From Trujillonella endophytica (GTDB lineage Bacteria; Actinomycetota; Actinomycetes; Mycobacteriales; Geodermatophilaceae): a stretch of 64,000 nt of DNA. Shown piece by piece: positions 54,782-64,000 of this stretch (its first letter is position 1; every line of letters starts with the position of its first letter). Made by a program: the position numbers and the translations under genes. The stretch is taken from positions 186,001-250,000 of the forward strand of contig NZ_JABGCI010000003.1 in the NCBI RefSeq assembly GCF_019799905.1. The letters run 5' to 3'. Below the pieces are notes generated by a model. It was given only the letters and a program-made list of their open reading frames with translations, was not told the DNA's origin and did not search any database.

Positions 54782-55441
54782 ATGGACGTCGCGGACGTGT
54801 GGCAGGCCATCGACACCGAGCGCTCGCGCCTGGCCGATCTCTGCGAGGACCTCTCGCCCCGCGAGTGGACGACCCCGTCGCTGTGCGACGGGTGGCGGGC
54901 CCGCGAGGTGGCGGCCCACCTGACCCAGGCCCACATGGGGCTGTGGCCGGCGACGGTCGGCATCGTCCGCGCCGGCGGCAGCTTCGACCGGATGATCCGG
55001 GACAGCGCCGTGCGGCAGGCCGCCCTCCCGGTCGAGGAGTACCCGCGCCGCCTCCGGGCCATGGTCGGGTTCCGGCGCACGGCCCCGTTCATCAGCCCGA
55101 TGGAGCCGCTGATCGACGTCCTCGTGCACGGGCAGGACATCGCCGTCCCACTGGGCCGGCCGTGGCCGGTGCCCGTCGACGCCGCCACCGCCGCCGCGCG
55201 CCGGGTCTGGGCCACGGGCTTCCCGTTCCACGCCCGCAGGCGGCTGGCCGGGCTCCGGCTCCGCGCGACCGACGCCGACCTCGTCCTCGGCTCCGGCGCG
55301 ACCGTCGAGGGGCCGGTCGGCGCGCTGCTGCTCCTGCTGACCGGGCGGACGACGGCGGCGCTGGAGCGGCTGTCCGGTGACGGCGCCCACGAGCTCGCGG
55401 CGGGCCGGACCCGCCACGACGACACGAGGAGGACGACATGA
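54782..55441 (+). CDS. Maleylpyruvate isomerase family, mycothiol-dependent (DinB-like)
   Basis: The 219-residue protein has the DinB-like four-helix start with LCDGWRAREVAAHLTQAH and a second motif DVLVHGQDIAVPLG; the His and Asp residues of the metal site are present. Such enzymes use mycothiol, the actinobacterial thiol, for isomerisation or detoxification. ATG start. The stop overlaps a five-codon mini-ORF that leads into the next gene. Confidence 0.88.
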   Translation: MDVADVWQAIDTERSRLADLCEDLSPREWTTPSLCDGWRAREVAAHLTQAHMGLWPATVGIVRAGGSFDRMIRDSAVRQAALPVEEYPRRLRAMVGFRRTAPFISPMEPLIDVLVHGQDIAVPLGRPWPVPVDAATAAARRVWATGFPFHARRRLAGLRLRATDADLVLGSGATVEGPVGALLLLLTGRTTAALERLSGDGAHELAAGRTRHDDTRRTT

Positions 55442-55455
55442 GGGGGACGACATGA
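55438..55455 (+). other. Five-codon mini-ORF bridging two genes
   Basis: ATGAGGGGGACGACATGA encodes MRGTT. Its ATG overlaps the upstream stop and its own TGA overlaps the ATG of the next gene. The sequence GGACGACATGA occurs twice in tandem, so this looks like a duplicated ribosome site and start codon. It may pass ribosomes on by reinitiation. Confidence 0.55.
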
Positions 55456-55760
55456 CCTGGGCCGTGACGCTGGACCTCCCGGGGCTGCCGGTCGAGGCGT
55501 ACGACGCCGTGCACCGGGCCCTCCTGGAGAGGACCCGGGGAGACGTCGCCGGGCTGCTGGTCCACCTGGCCCGGCAGACCGGCGACGGCATGCAGGTGAT
55601 CGAGGTGTGGCAGTCGCGGGAGGCCTTCGAGCACTACGACCGGGAGGTGGTCCGGCCGGTGGCGACCGAGCTCCTCGGCGGCGCGGAGCCCCCGCAGGGG
55701 GTGGCCGTCCCGTTCGACGTCCGCGGGCTGGTCGTCCCGGCCGGCGGCCTGGCGATCTGA
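55452..55760 (+). CDS. Small protein, probable antibiotic-monooxygenase-like (ABM) fold
   Basis: The 102-residue protein (TWAVTLDLPGLPVEAYDAVH.., MQVIEVWQSREAFEHYDREV) has the ferredoxin-like alpha/beta pattern of ABM-type dimers that often bind small hydrophobic compounds. GAGGGGG precedes its ATG. It belongs to the operon with the gene at 54,782. Function not assigned. Confidence 0.75.
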   Translation: MTWAVTLDLPGLPVEAYDAVHRALLERTRGDVAGLLVHLARQTGDGMQVIEVWQSREAFEHYDREVVRPVATELLGGAEPPQGVAVPFDVRGLVVPAGGLAI

Positions 55761-55771
55761 GCGCTGCGCCG

Positions 55772-56554
55772 TCAGTTGAGCGCGCGGGTCCCCGGGGGCA
55801 GCGTGCCGCCGGCCACGATCTCCGCGGCGGCGTCCTGCAGCGCGGTCAGCGCGACCCGCTGGGTGAACGGGCCGGTCGACACCCGGGCGACACCCAGCTC
55901 CTGCATCTCGCGGGCCGGCAGGGAGACGCCCGGCACGCTGATCAGCGTCAGCTTGCCCCGGCCCAGCCCCTCCACCACCGCCGCGATCTCGTCGCGGTCG
56001 ACCAGCCGCGGGACGAACACGACCGGGGCACCGGCCTCCAGGTAGGCCCGTCCCCGGCGGATCGCCTCGGCCACCAGCTCGCCGCGGTCGGCGCCCTCCG
56101 TCGCGCGGACGAAGGTGTCGGTGCGGGCGTTGAGCACGAAGTCGATGCCGGCGTCGCGGCCGGCCCGCAGCACCGCCTCGACGGCGGCAACGGCCTCGTC
56201 GAGGGGCTTCATCTGGTCCTCGAGGTTCCCGCCGACGGCGCCCGCGGCGATCGCCCGGCGGGCGGTCTCCCCCGGATCGCCGTAGCCGGCCTCCATGTCC
56301 ATGCTGACCGGCAGGTCCACGGCCGAGGTGATCAGCTCCAGCATGTCCAGGTGGAGCGCGAGGGGGATGTTCTCGCCGTCCTCGAAGCCGAAGGTGGCCG
56401 CGATGCTGTGGCTGGCGGTGGCGAGCGCGCGGATGCCGTCGGTGGCCGCGACCACCCGGGCGGACACCACGTCCCACACGTTGGCCAGGACGAGGATCTC
56501 CGGGGCGGTGTGGAGGTCGAGCAGGGTGCGGGCGCGCGCGGCGAGGTCGGTCAC
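55772..56554 (-). CDS. Isocitrate lyase/phosphoenolpyruvate mutase family protein
   Basis: The 260-residue TIM-barrel protein has ILVLANVWDVVSARVV, SMDMEAGYGDP (Mg-binding) and GGNLEDQM, typical of the carboxyphosphonoenolpyruvate mutase-like branch. The KKCGH-type motif of true isocitrate lyase is absent, so C-C lyase of another small acid is likely. GTG start. It converges on the ABM-like gene and is followed by def on the same strand. Confidence 0.88.
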   Translation of the reverse strand: MTDLAARARTLLDLHTAPEILVLANVWDVVSARVVAATDGIRALATASHSIAATFGFEDGENIPLALHLDMLELITSAVDLPVSMDMEAGYGDPGETARRAIAAGAVGGNLEDQMKPLDEAVAAVEAVLRAGRDAGIDFVLNARTDTFVRATEGADRGELVAEAIRRGRAYLEAGAPVVFVPRLVDRDEIAAVVEGLGRGKLTLISVPGVSLPAREMQELGVARVSTGPFTQRVALTALQDAAAEIVAGGTLPPGTRALN

Positions 56555-56577
56555 CCGACCGACCGTAGCGAGTGGCG

Positions 56578-57060
56578 CTAGCGGGAGTTGAGCGCGCGGA
56601 ACGCCGCCTTGCGGGCGTCCCCCGTCAGCCGGTCCAGGAAGACCTTGCCGTCGAGGTGGTCGACCTCGTGCTGCAGGCAGCGGGCCATGAGGCCGCTGCC
56701 GGCCACCCGCACCGGCTCGCCGTGCACGTCGAAGCCCTCGACGACGGCGTGCATCGCGCGCACGGTCGGCGCCCAGATGCCGGGGACGGACAGGCAGCCC
56801 TCGTCGCCGTCCTGGGTCTCCTCCGACACCTCGACCAGCCGCGGGTTCACCACGTGGCCGATGACGCCGTCGATGTTGTAGCTGAACGCACGGGCGCCCA
56901 CCCCGATCTGCGGGGCGGCCAGGCCGGCGCGCCCGGGGTGGTCGACGGTCTCCTCGAGGTCGCGGACCAGCGCGGCGAGCTCGCGGTCGAAGGCGCGGAC
57001 GGGGTCGGCCGGGGTGCGCAGCACCGGGTCACCGAGTTCGCGGATCGGGCGGATCGTCAC
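56578..57060 (-). CDS. def: Peptide deformylase
   Basis: Deformylase removes the N-formyl group from new proteins. All three motifs are present: GLAAPQIG, EGCLSVPG and QHEVDHLDG. The length is 160 residues, near the minimum. GTG start. The gene ends with TAG, so an essential-type enzyme depends on this codon as stop. It lies 13 bp after proB. Confidence 0.95.
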   Translation of the reverse strand: MTIRPIRELGDPVLRTPADPVRAFDRELAALVRDLEETVDHPGRAGLAAPQIGVGARAFSYNIDGVIGHVVNPRLVEVSEETQDGDEGCLSVPGIWAPTVRAMHAVVEGFDVHGEPVRVAGSGLMARCLQHEVDHLDGKVFLDRLTGDARKAAFRALNSR

Positions 57061-57073
57061 GCAGTGCAGTCTC

Positions 57074-58210
57074 TCAGGCGGCCGGGACCGGCTTCGGGGC
57101 CCGGGGCCCGACCAGCACCATCTCGTCGCGGTGCACGACCTCGCGGCGGTACTCGGGGTCCAGGTCGCCGGTCTTGCGGCCGAACAGGGCCGGCAGCTCG
57201 TGGGCGTCGTAGGCGACCAGCCCGCGGGCGACGACGACGCCGTCGGGCCCGACCAGCTCGACCGGGTCGTCGGCGAGGAAGTCGCCGGTCGCGCCGGTGA
57301 TGCCGGCGGCCAGCAGCGAGGCGCCGCGCTCGCGGACCGCCCGCACCGCGCCCTCGTCCAGCAGCAGCCGCCCCCGCGGCCGGCTGGCGTAGCGCAGCCA
57401 GAACTGCCGGGCGCCGGGACGCCGTCCCGACGGGCGGAACAGCGTGCCCACCCGCTCGCCGGCCAGCGCCGCCTCGACCTGCACGGTGGACGTGACGACG
57501 ACGGGGACGCCCGCGCCCGCGGCGATCAGCGCGGCCTCGACCTTCGTGGCCATGCCGCCGGTGCCCACCCCGTTGCGCGACGCCGACCCGAGGGTGACCG
57601 CGGCGAGGTCGGCGGGGTCGGAGACGGTGTCGATCAGCTGGGCGGGCCCGGTGCGCGGGTCGCCGTCGTAGACGCCGTCGACGTCGGAGAGCAGCAGCAG
57701 CGCGTCGGCCTGGGCGACGTGCGCGACGAGTGCCGCGAGCCGGTCGTTGTCGCCGAAGCGGATCTCCTCGGTGGCCACCGTGTCGTTCTCGTTGACGATC
57801 GGCAGCACGCCCAGGGTGAGCAGCCGGTCCACGGTGCGGTGGGCGTTGCGGTAGTGGCTGCGCCGGGTCAGGTCGTCGGCGGTCAGCAGCACCTGGCCGA
57901 CGGTCACCCCGTGCCGGGCGAAGGCGTCGGCGTAGGTCTGCACCAGCCGCAGCTGGCCGACGCTGGCCGCGGCCTGGGCGGTCGCGAGGTCGCGGGGGCG
58001 TCCTTCGATGCCCAGCGGCGCGAGCCCCGCGGCGATGGCGCCCGAGGACACCAGCACGACCTCGCGGCCCGCCGCGCGGACCCCGCCGAGGGCCTCGACC
58101 AGCGCCACGAGCTTCGCCGTGTCCAGGCCGCCGGGGAGCGTGGTCAGCGAGGACGACCCGACCTTGACGACGACGCGGCGGGCGCCGGCGATCTCCGGGC
58201 GGACGCTCAC
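57074..58210 (-). CDS. proB: Glutamate 5-kinase ProB
   Basis: ProB performs the first step of proline synthesis and is usually feedback-inhibited. The 378-residue protein has the amino acid kinase domain ([40 protein letters not shown]) and a C-terminal PUA domain (about 280-378). GTG start overlaps the obgE stop (GTGA). Confidence 0.96.
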   Translation of the reverse strand: MSVRPEIAGARRVVVKVGSSSLTTLPGGLDTAKLVALVEALGGVRAAGREVVLVSSGAIAAGLAPLGIEGRPRDLATAQAAASVGQLRLVQTYADAFARHGVTVGQVLLTADDLTRRSHYRNAHRTVDRLLTLGVLPIVNENDTVATEEIRFGDNDRLAALVAHVAQADALLLLSDVDGVYDGDPRTGPAQLIDTVSDPADLAAVTLGSASRNGVGTGGMATKVEAALIAAGAGVPVVVTSTVQVEAALAGERVGTLFRPSGRRPGARQFWLRYASRPRGRLLLDEGAVRAVRERGASLLAAGITGATGDFLADDPVELVGPDGVVVARGLVAYDAHELPALFGRKTGDLDPEYRREVVHRDEMVLVGPRAPKPVPAA

Positions 58211-59685
58211 GGGCCCTCCTCCGGCAGGTCGTCCTCCGACCACGTCTCGGTGAGCTCGTAGGGCACCCGGCGGGCCTTCTTCGCGGCGAGGCGCTCGGCC
58301 GCCCGCACCCGGTGCGGGGCGTCGATGCGGGCGTCGGTGCCGCGTCCGCCGAGCCCGGCGGTCTCCTCGACCGACAGCGTGCCGGCGGGCAGGGTCGGCA
58401 CGAAGTCGAAGGTGACCTCGCCGATGGTGACCGCGTCGCCCTCGACGGCGCCGGCCTTCTCGAGGGCGTCCTCGACCCCCAGCCGGTTGAGCCGGTCGGC
58501 CAGGAAGCCGACGGCCTCGTCGTTGGTGAAGTCGGCCTGGCGGACCCACCGCTCGGGCTTGACGCCGTGCACGACGAACCCGCCCTCGGGGTCGGGCTCG
58601 ACCGTGAAGCCGGAGTCGTCGACCGCCCGGGGGGTGAGCGTGATGCGGACGGTCTCCGGCTCGGGCAGCGAGGCCCGGTGCTCCTCGACCGCGGCGGCCA
58701 GGGCGTAGCCGAGCTCGGGCAGCCCCTCCCCCGTCACGGCGCTGATCGGGAAGACCTGCAGGCCGCGCTCCTCGAGGGTCGTCCGGACCAGGTCCACGAG
58801 CTCCCGGGCCTCGGGGACGTCGATCTTGTTGAGGACGGCGATGCGCAGCCGGCCCACCAGGTCCAGCTCCTCGCCCGAGTACTCCGCCAGCTCGTGCTCG
58901 AGCGCCTGGATGTCGCTCTCGGGGTCGCGGCCGGGCTCCAGCGTCGCCATGTCGACGACGTGCACGAGCACCGCGCAGCGCTCGATGTGGCGGAGGAACT
59001 CCAGGCCCAGGCCCTTGCCGGCCGAGGCGCCCGGGATGAGGCCGGGGACGTCGGCCATCGTGAAGGTGACATCGCCGGCCCGGATCACGCCGAGGTTGGG
59101 CACCAGCGTGGTGAACGGGTAGTCGGCGATCTTCGGCCGGGCCGCGGACATCGCCGCGATCAGCGACGACTTGCCGGCCGAGGGGAACCCGACGAGGCCG
59201 ACGTCGGCGATGCTCTTGAGCTCGAAGACGGCGTCCACCGACTCGCCGGGCTCACCGAGCAGCGCGAACCCGGGTGCCTTGCGCCGGGTGTTGGCCAGCG
59301 CGGCGTTGCCGAGTCCGCCCTTGCCGCCGTGGGCGAGGACGACGCGGGTGCCGGCGCCGACCATGTCGGCGAGGACCTGGCCGTCGGGGGTGCTGACGAC
59401 GGTGCCGGGCGGGACGCGCAGCACGCGCTCCTCGCCGCGGGCGCCGTGCCGGTTGCTGCCCTCACCGGGGCGGCCGTTGCCGGCCTTCTGGTGCGGCCGG
59501 TGGTGGAAGTCCAGCAGCGTGTGCACGCTGGGGTCGACCTCGAGGACGACGTCCCCGCCGTTGCCGCCGTTGCCCCCGTCCGGGCCACCGAGGGGCTTGA
59601 ACTTCTCGCGGTGGATCGAGGCCACGCCGTGCCCGCCGTTGCCGGCGGTGACGTGGATGATCACGCGGTCGACGAAAGCGGCCAT
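58207..59685 (-). CDS. obgE: GTPase ObgE
   Basis: Obg acts in 50S maturation and stress control. The 492-residue protein has the glycine-rich Obg fold ([13 protein letters not shown]), G1 [10 protein letters not shown]3 DVPGLIPGA, and the C-terminal OCT domain (about 340-420) plus a charged tail. ATG at 59,683-59,685 with GGAGG upstream. Downstream of rpmA as in most bacteria, but with a 132-bp gap holding the repeat at 59,756. Confidence 0.96.
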   Translation of the reverse strand: MAAFVDRVIIHVTAGNGGHGVASIHREKFKPLGGPDGGNGGNGGDVVLEVDPSVHTLLDFHHRPHQKAGNGRPGEGSNRHGARGEERVLRVPPGTVVSTPDGQVLADMVGAGTRVVLAHGGKGGLGNAALANTRRKAPGFALLGEPGESVDAVFELKSIADVGLVGFPSAGKSSLIAAMSAARPKIADYPFTTLVPNLGVIRAGDVTFTMADVPGLIPGASAGKGLGLEFLRHIERCAVLVHVVDMATLEPGRDPESDIQALEHELAEYSGEELDLVGRLRIAVLNKIDVPEARELVDLVRTTLEERGLQVFPISAVTGEGLPELGYALAAAVEEHRASLPEPETVRITLTPRAVDDSGFTVEPDPEGGFVVHGVKPERWVRQADFTNDEAVGFLADRLNRLGVEDALEKAGAVEGDAVTIGEVTFDFVPTLPAGTLSVEETAGLGGRGTDARIDAPHRVRAAERLAAKKARRVPYELTETWSEDDLPEEGP

Positions 59686-59755
59686 GACCGTGCCGCCTCC
59701 TACTTCTGGGTCAAGCGCCACGAGCGCACGGGCCGGCGGCCCGTGCGCTCAGGAA

Positions 59756-59809
59756 GGACCCCGTCCCCCTCACCGCTCGCGAGCTCGCGGTGAGCCTCTG
59801 GACGGGGCC
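59756..59809 (-). repeat. Dispersed palindromic repeat, copy 4 of 4 (rpmA terminator)
   Basis: CCCCGTCC (59,759-59,766) pairs with GGACGGGG (59,800-59,807), and CTCACCGC with GCGGTGAG inside, giving a long hairpin 9 bp after the rpmA stop. Same family as copies 1-3, minus orientation. It probably works as terminator. Confidence 0.78.
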
Positions 59810-59817
59810 GACGGCGT

Positions 59818-60075
59818 CTAGGCCTCGACGGCCGAGATGGAGATCGTCTTGCGGCCCCGCTTCATGCCGAAGGTCACGGCGCCCGGCTCGAGGGCGAACA
59901 GCGTGTCGTCGCCACCGCGACCGACACCCAGACCCGGGTGGAAGTGGGTGCCGCGCTGGCGGACGATGATCTCGCCGGCCTTGACGACCTGGCCGCCGAA
60001 GCGCTTCACGCCGAGGCGCTGCGCGTTCGAGTCGCGGCCGTTGCGGGAGGACGAGGCGCCCTTCTTGTGTGCCAT
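59818..60075 (-). CDS. rpmA: 50S ribosomal protein L27
   Basis: The 85-residue protein ([20 protein letters not shown]..) has the conserved N-terminus that reaches the peptidyl transferase centre. ATG start, 7 bp after the rplU stop. It ends with TAG. For a highly expressed ribosomal protein this shows that UAG works as an efficient stop here. Confidence 0.97.
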   Translation of the reverse strand: MAHKKGASSSRNGRDSNAQRLGVKRFGGQVVKAGEIIVRQRGTHFHPGLGVGRGGDDTLFALEPGAVTFGMKRGRKTISISAVEA

Positions 60076-60082
60076 GTCGTCG

Positions 60083-60394
60083 TCAGCCCTTCGTGATGTC
60101 GCGGACGACCACGTCGGTGAGGGGCTGACGGTGCCCCTGCCGCTTGTGGTAGCCGGTCTTGTTCTTGAACTTGTGGATGCGGATCTTCGGGCCCTTGCCG
60201 TGGCCGACGATCTCGCCGGTCACCGTGACGCCGGCCAGGGCCGCCGCATCGGTGGTGACGGTCTCGCCGTCGACGAGCAGGATCGCGGGCAGCGCGACGG
60301 TGTCGCCCGCCTCGCCGACCAGGCGGTTGACCGTGAACCGGTCGCCCACGGCCACCTTGTGCTGCCGGCCACCGGCCTTGACGACTGCGTACAC
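60083..60394 (-). CDS. rplU: 50S ribosomal protein L21
   Basis: The 103-residue protein ([20 protein letters not shown].., [19 protein letters not shown]) is a standard L21. Two GTG codons are adjacent at the start; the second (60,392-60,394) gives the usual [10 protein letters not shown] 187-bp leader separates it from rne, with no gene inside. Confidence 0.97.
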   Translation of the reverse strand: MYAVVKAGGRQHKVAVGDRFTVNRLVGEAGDTVALPAILLVDGETVTTDAAALAGVTVTGEIVGHGKGPKIRIHKFKNKTGYHKRQGHRQPLTDVVVRDITKG

Positions 60395-60535
60395 CACTGA
60401 CTCCTCGATCGCCTGCTCGTGTCTGTCCTGGGCGCACACCCGCGGGGGACGCGGGGTGCGGGACGGGCTGCGCGCGCCCCCTGGGCGGCACCGGTGTCGG
60501 TGCGCTGCCCGTGGCGGTGCAACCCGACCAGCGTA

Positions 60536-60579
60536 CCCGAGCCGCCGATCCCCGGTCGAACGGGTCCCGGCGGCTCGGG
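60536..60579 (-). terminator. Hairpin terminator of rne
   Basis: CCCGAGCCGCCG (60,536-60,547) pairs perfectly with CGGCGGCTCGGG (60,568-60,579), 2 bp after the rne stop. Confidence 0.78.
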
Positions 60580-60581
60580 CC

Positions 60582-63770
<3,189 letters not shown>

Positions 63771-64000
63771 GAAGGGCTCGCCTCCTGTGTGGTGCCCCCG
63801 GGCGCCGATTGCTACGGCGGCCGCGCAGGAGCACGGGTTGGGCGGGTCGGACGGCCCACGGGTCTGACGCGGAGCGTCCGTCCTGCTAAGTCTGTGGACG
63901 GCTCCCGCGCGACGGTTGCCGCGGCGAGGAGCCGGTGGTGCGGTGGTACAGGTGCGCTGGTGCTCGCTCGAAGTGCTGGCTCTCGGGTGCGTCACGTCTG

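Overview
The window comes from a very GC-rich actinobacterium, most likely Geodermatophilaceae (Geodermatophilus, Blastococcus or Modestobacter). That placement rests on the base composition, on the large share of GTG starts, and on two long blocks in the same order as mycobacterial genomes: uppS-recO-era-ybeY-phoH-rsmE-dnaJ-hrcA and lepA-rpsT-holA-comEC-comEA-degV-nadD-MoxR/vWA-proA-proB-obgE-rpmA-rplU-rne. The strongest family marker is a selenocysteine tRNA with anticodon CUA. I count 61 complete protein genes: 54 stop with TGA, 7 with TAG and none with TAA.

Region 1 (1-12,870) is a phospho-signalling neighbourhood. It has two membrane Ser/Thr kinases with a shared extracellular domain (481 and 11,271), a decayed kinase paralogue beside the first (2,539), a soluble kinase (4,007, minus), a cation/proton antiporter (5,114), and a three-gene minus-strand operon of an oxidoreductase, a small membrane protein and an FHA-domain protein (7,471-11,062).

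Region 2 (12,877-24,020) is housekeeping: uppS, recO, era, a CNNM-type CBS protein, ybeY, phoH, an enoyl-CoA hydratase, a HIT protein, rsmE, dnaJ and hrcA. A textbook CIRCE operator lies upstream of hrcA. Region 3 (24,017-30,770) holds an ABC exporter coupled to a two-component system, a mycofactocin-type SDR, hemW and a second enoyl-CoA hydratase.

Region 4 (30,778-37,993) is the selenium locus: ppk2, selB and selA (coupled, minus strand), the tRNA-Sec gene reading UAG, a WYL protein without a DNA-binding domain, and selD. The machinery is complete. UAG remains the normal stop of seven genes here, including rpmA, def and selB itself, so decoding as selenocysteine must depend on a SECIS element. 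I found no selenoprotein with certainty inside the window.

Region 5 (38,077-39,593) is a small Clp locus: an extra clpP, a divergent HTH regulator and a stand-alone Clp_N protein, with three GTTGACA boxes between them. Region 6 (39,600-50,185) runs MOSC, lepA, rpsT, holA, comEC, comEA, degV, a phosphatase/mutase, rsfS and nadD. The comEC frame has no stop before holA. Region 7 (50,186-64,000) has vWA/MoxR, proA, a MarR-controlled insertion that separates proA from proB, a deformylase, proB, obgE, rpmA, rplU and a long RNase E. A dispersed palindromic repeat of about 55 bp occurs four times, always in the gap after a minus-strand gene.
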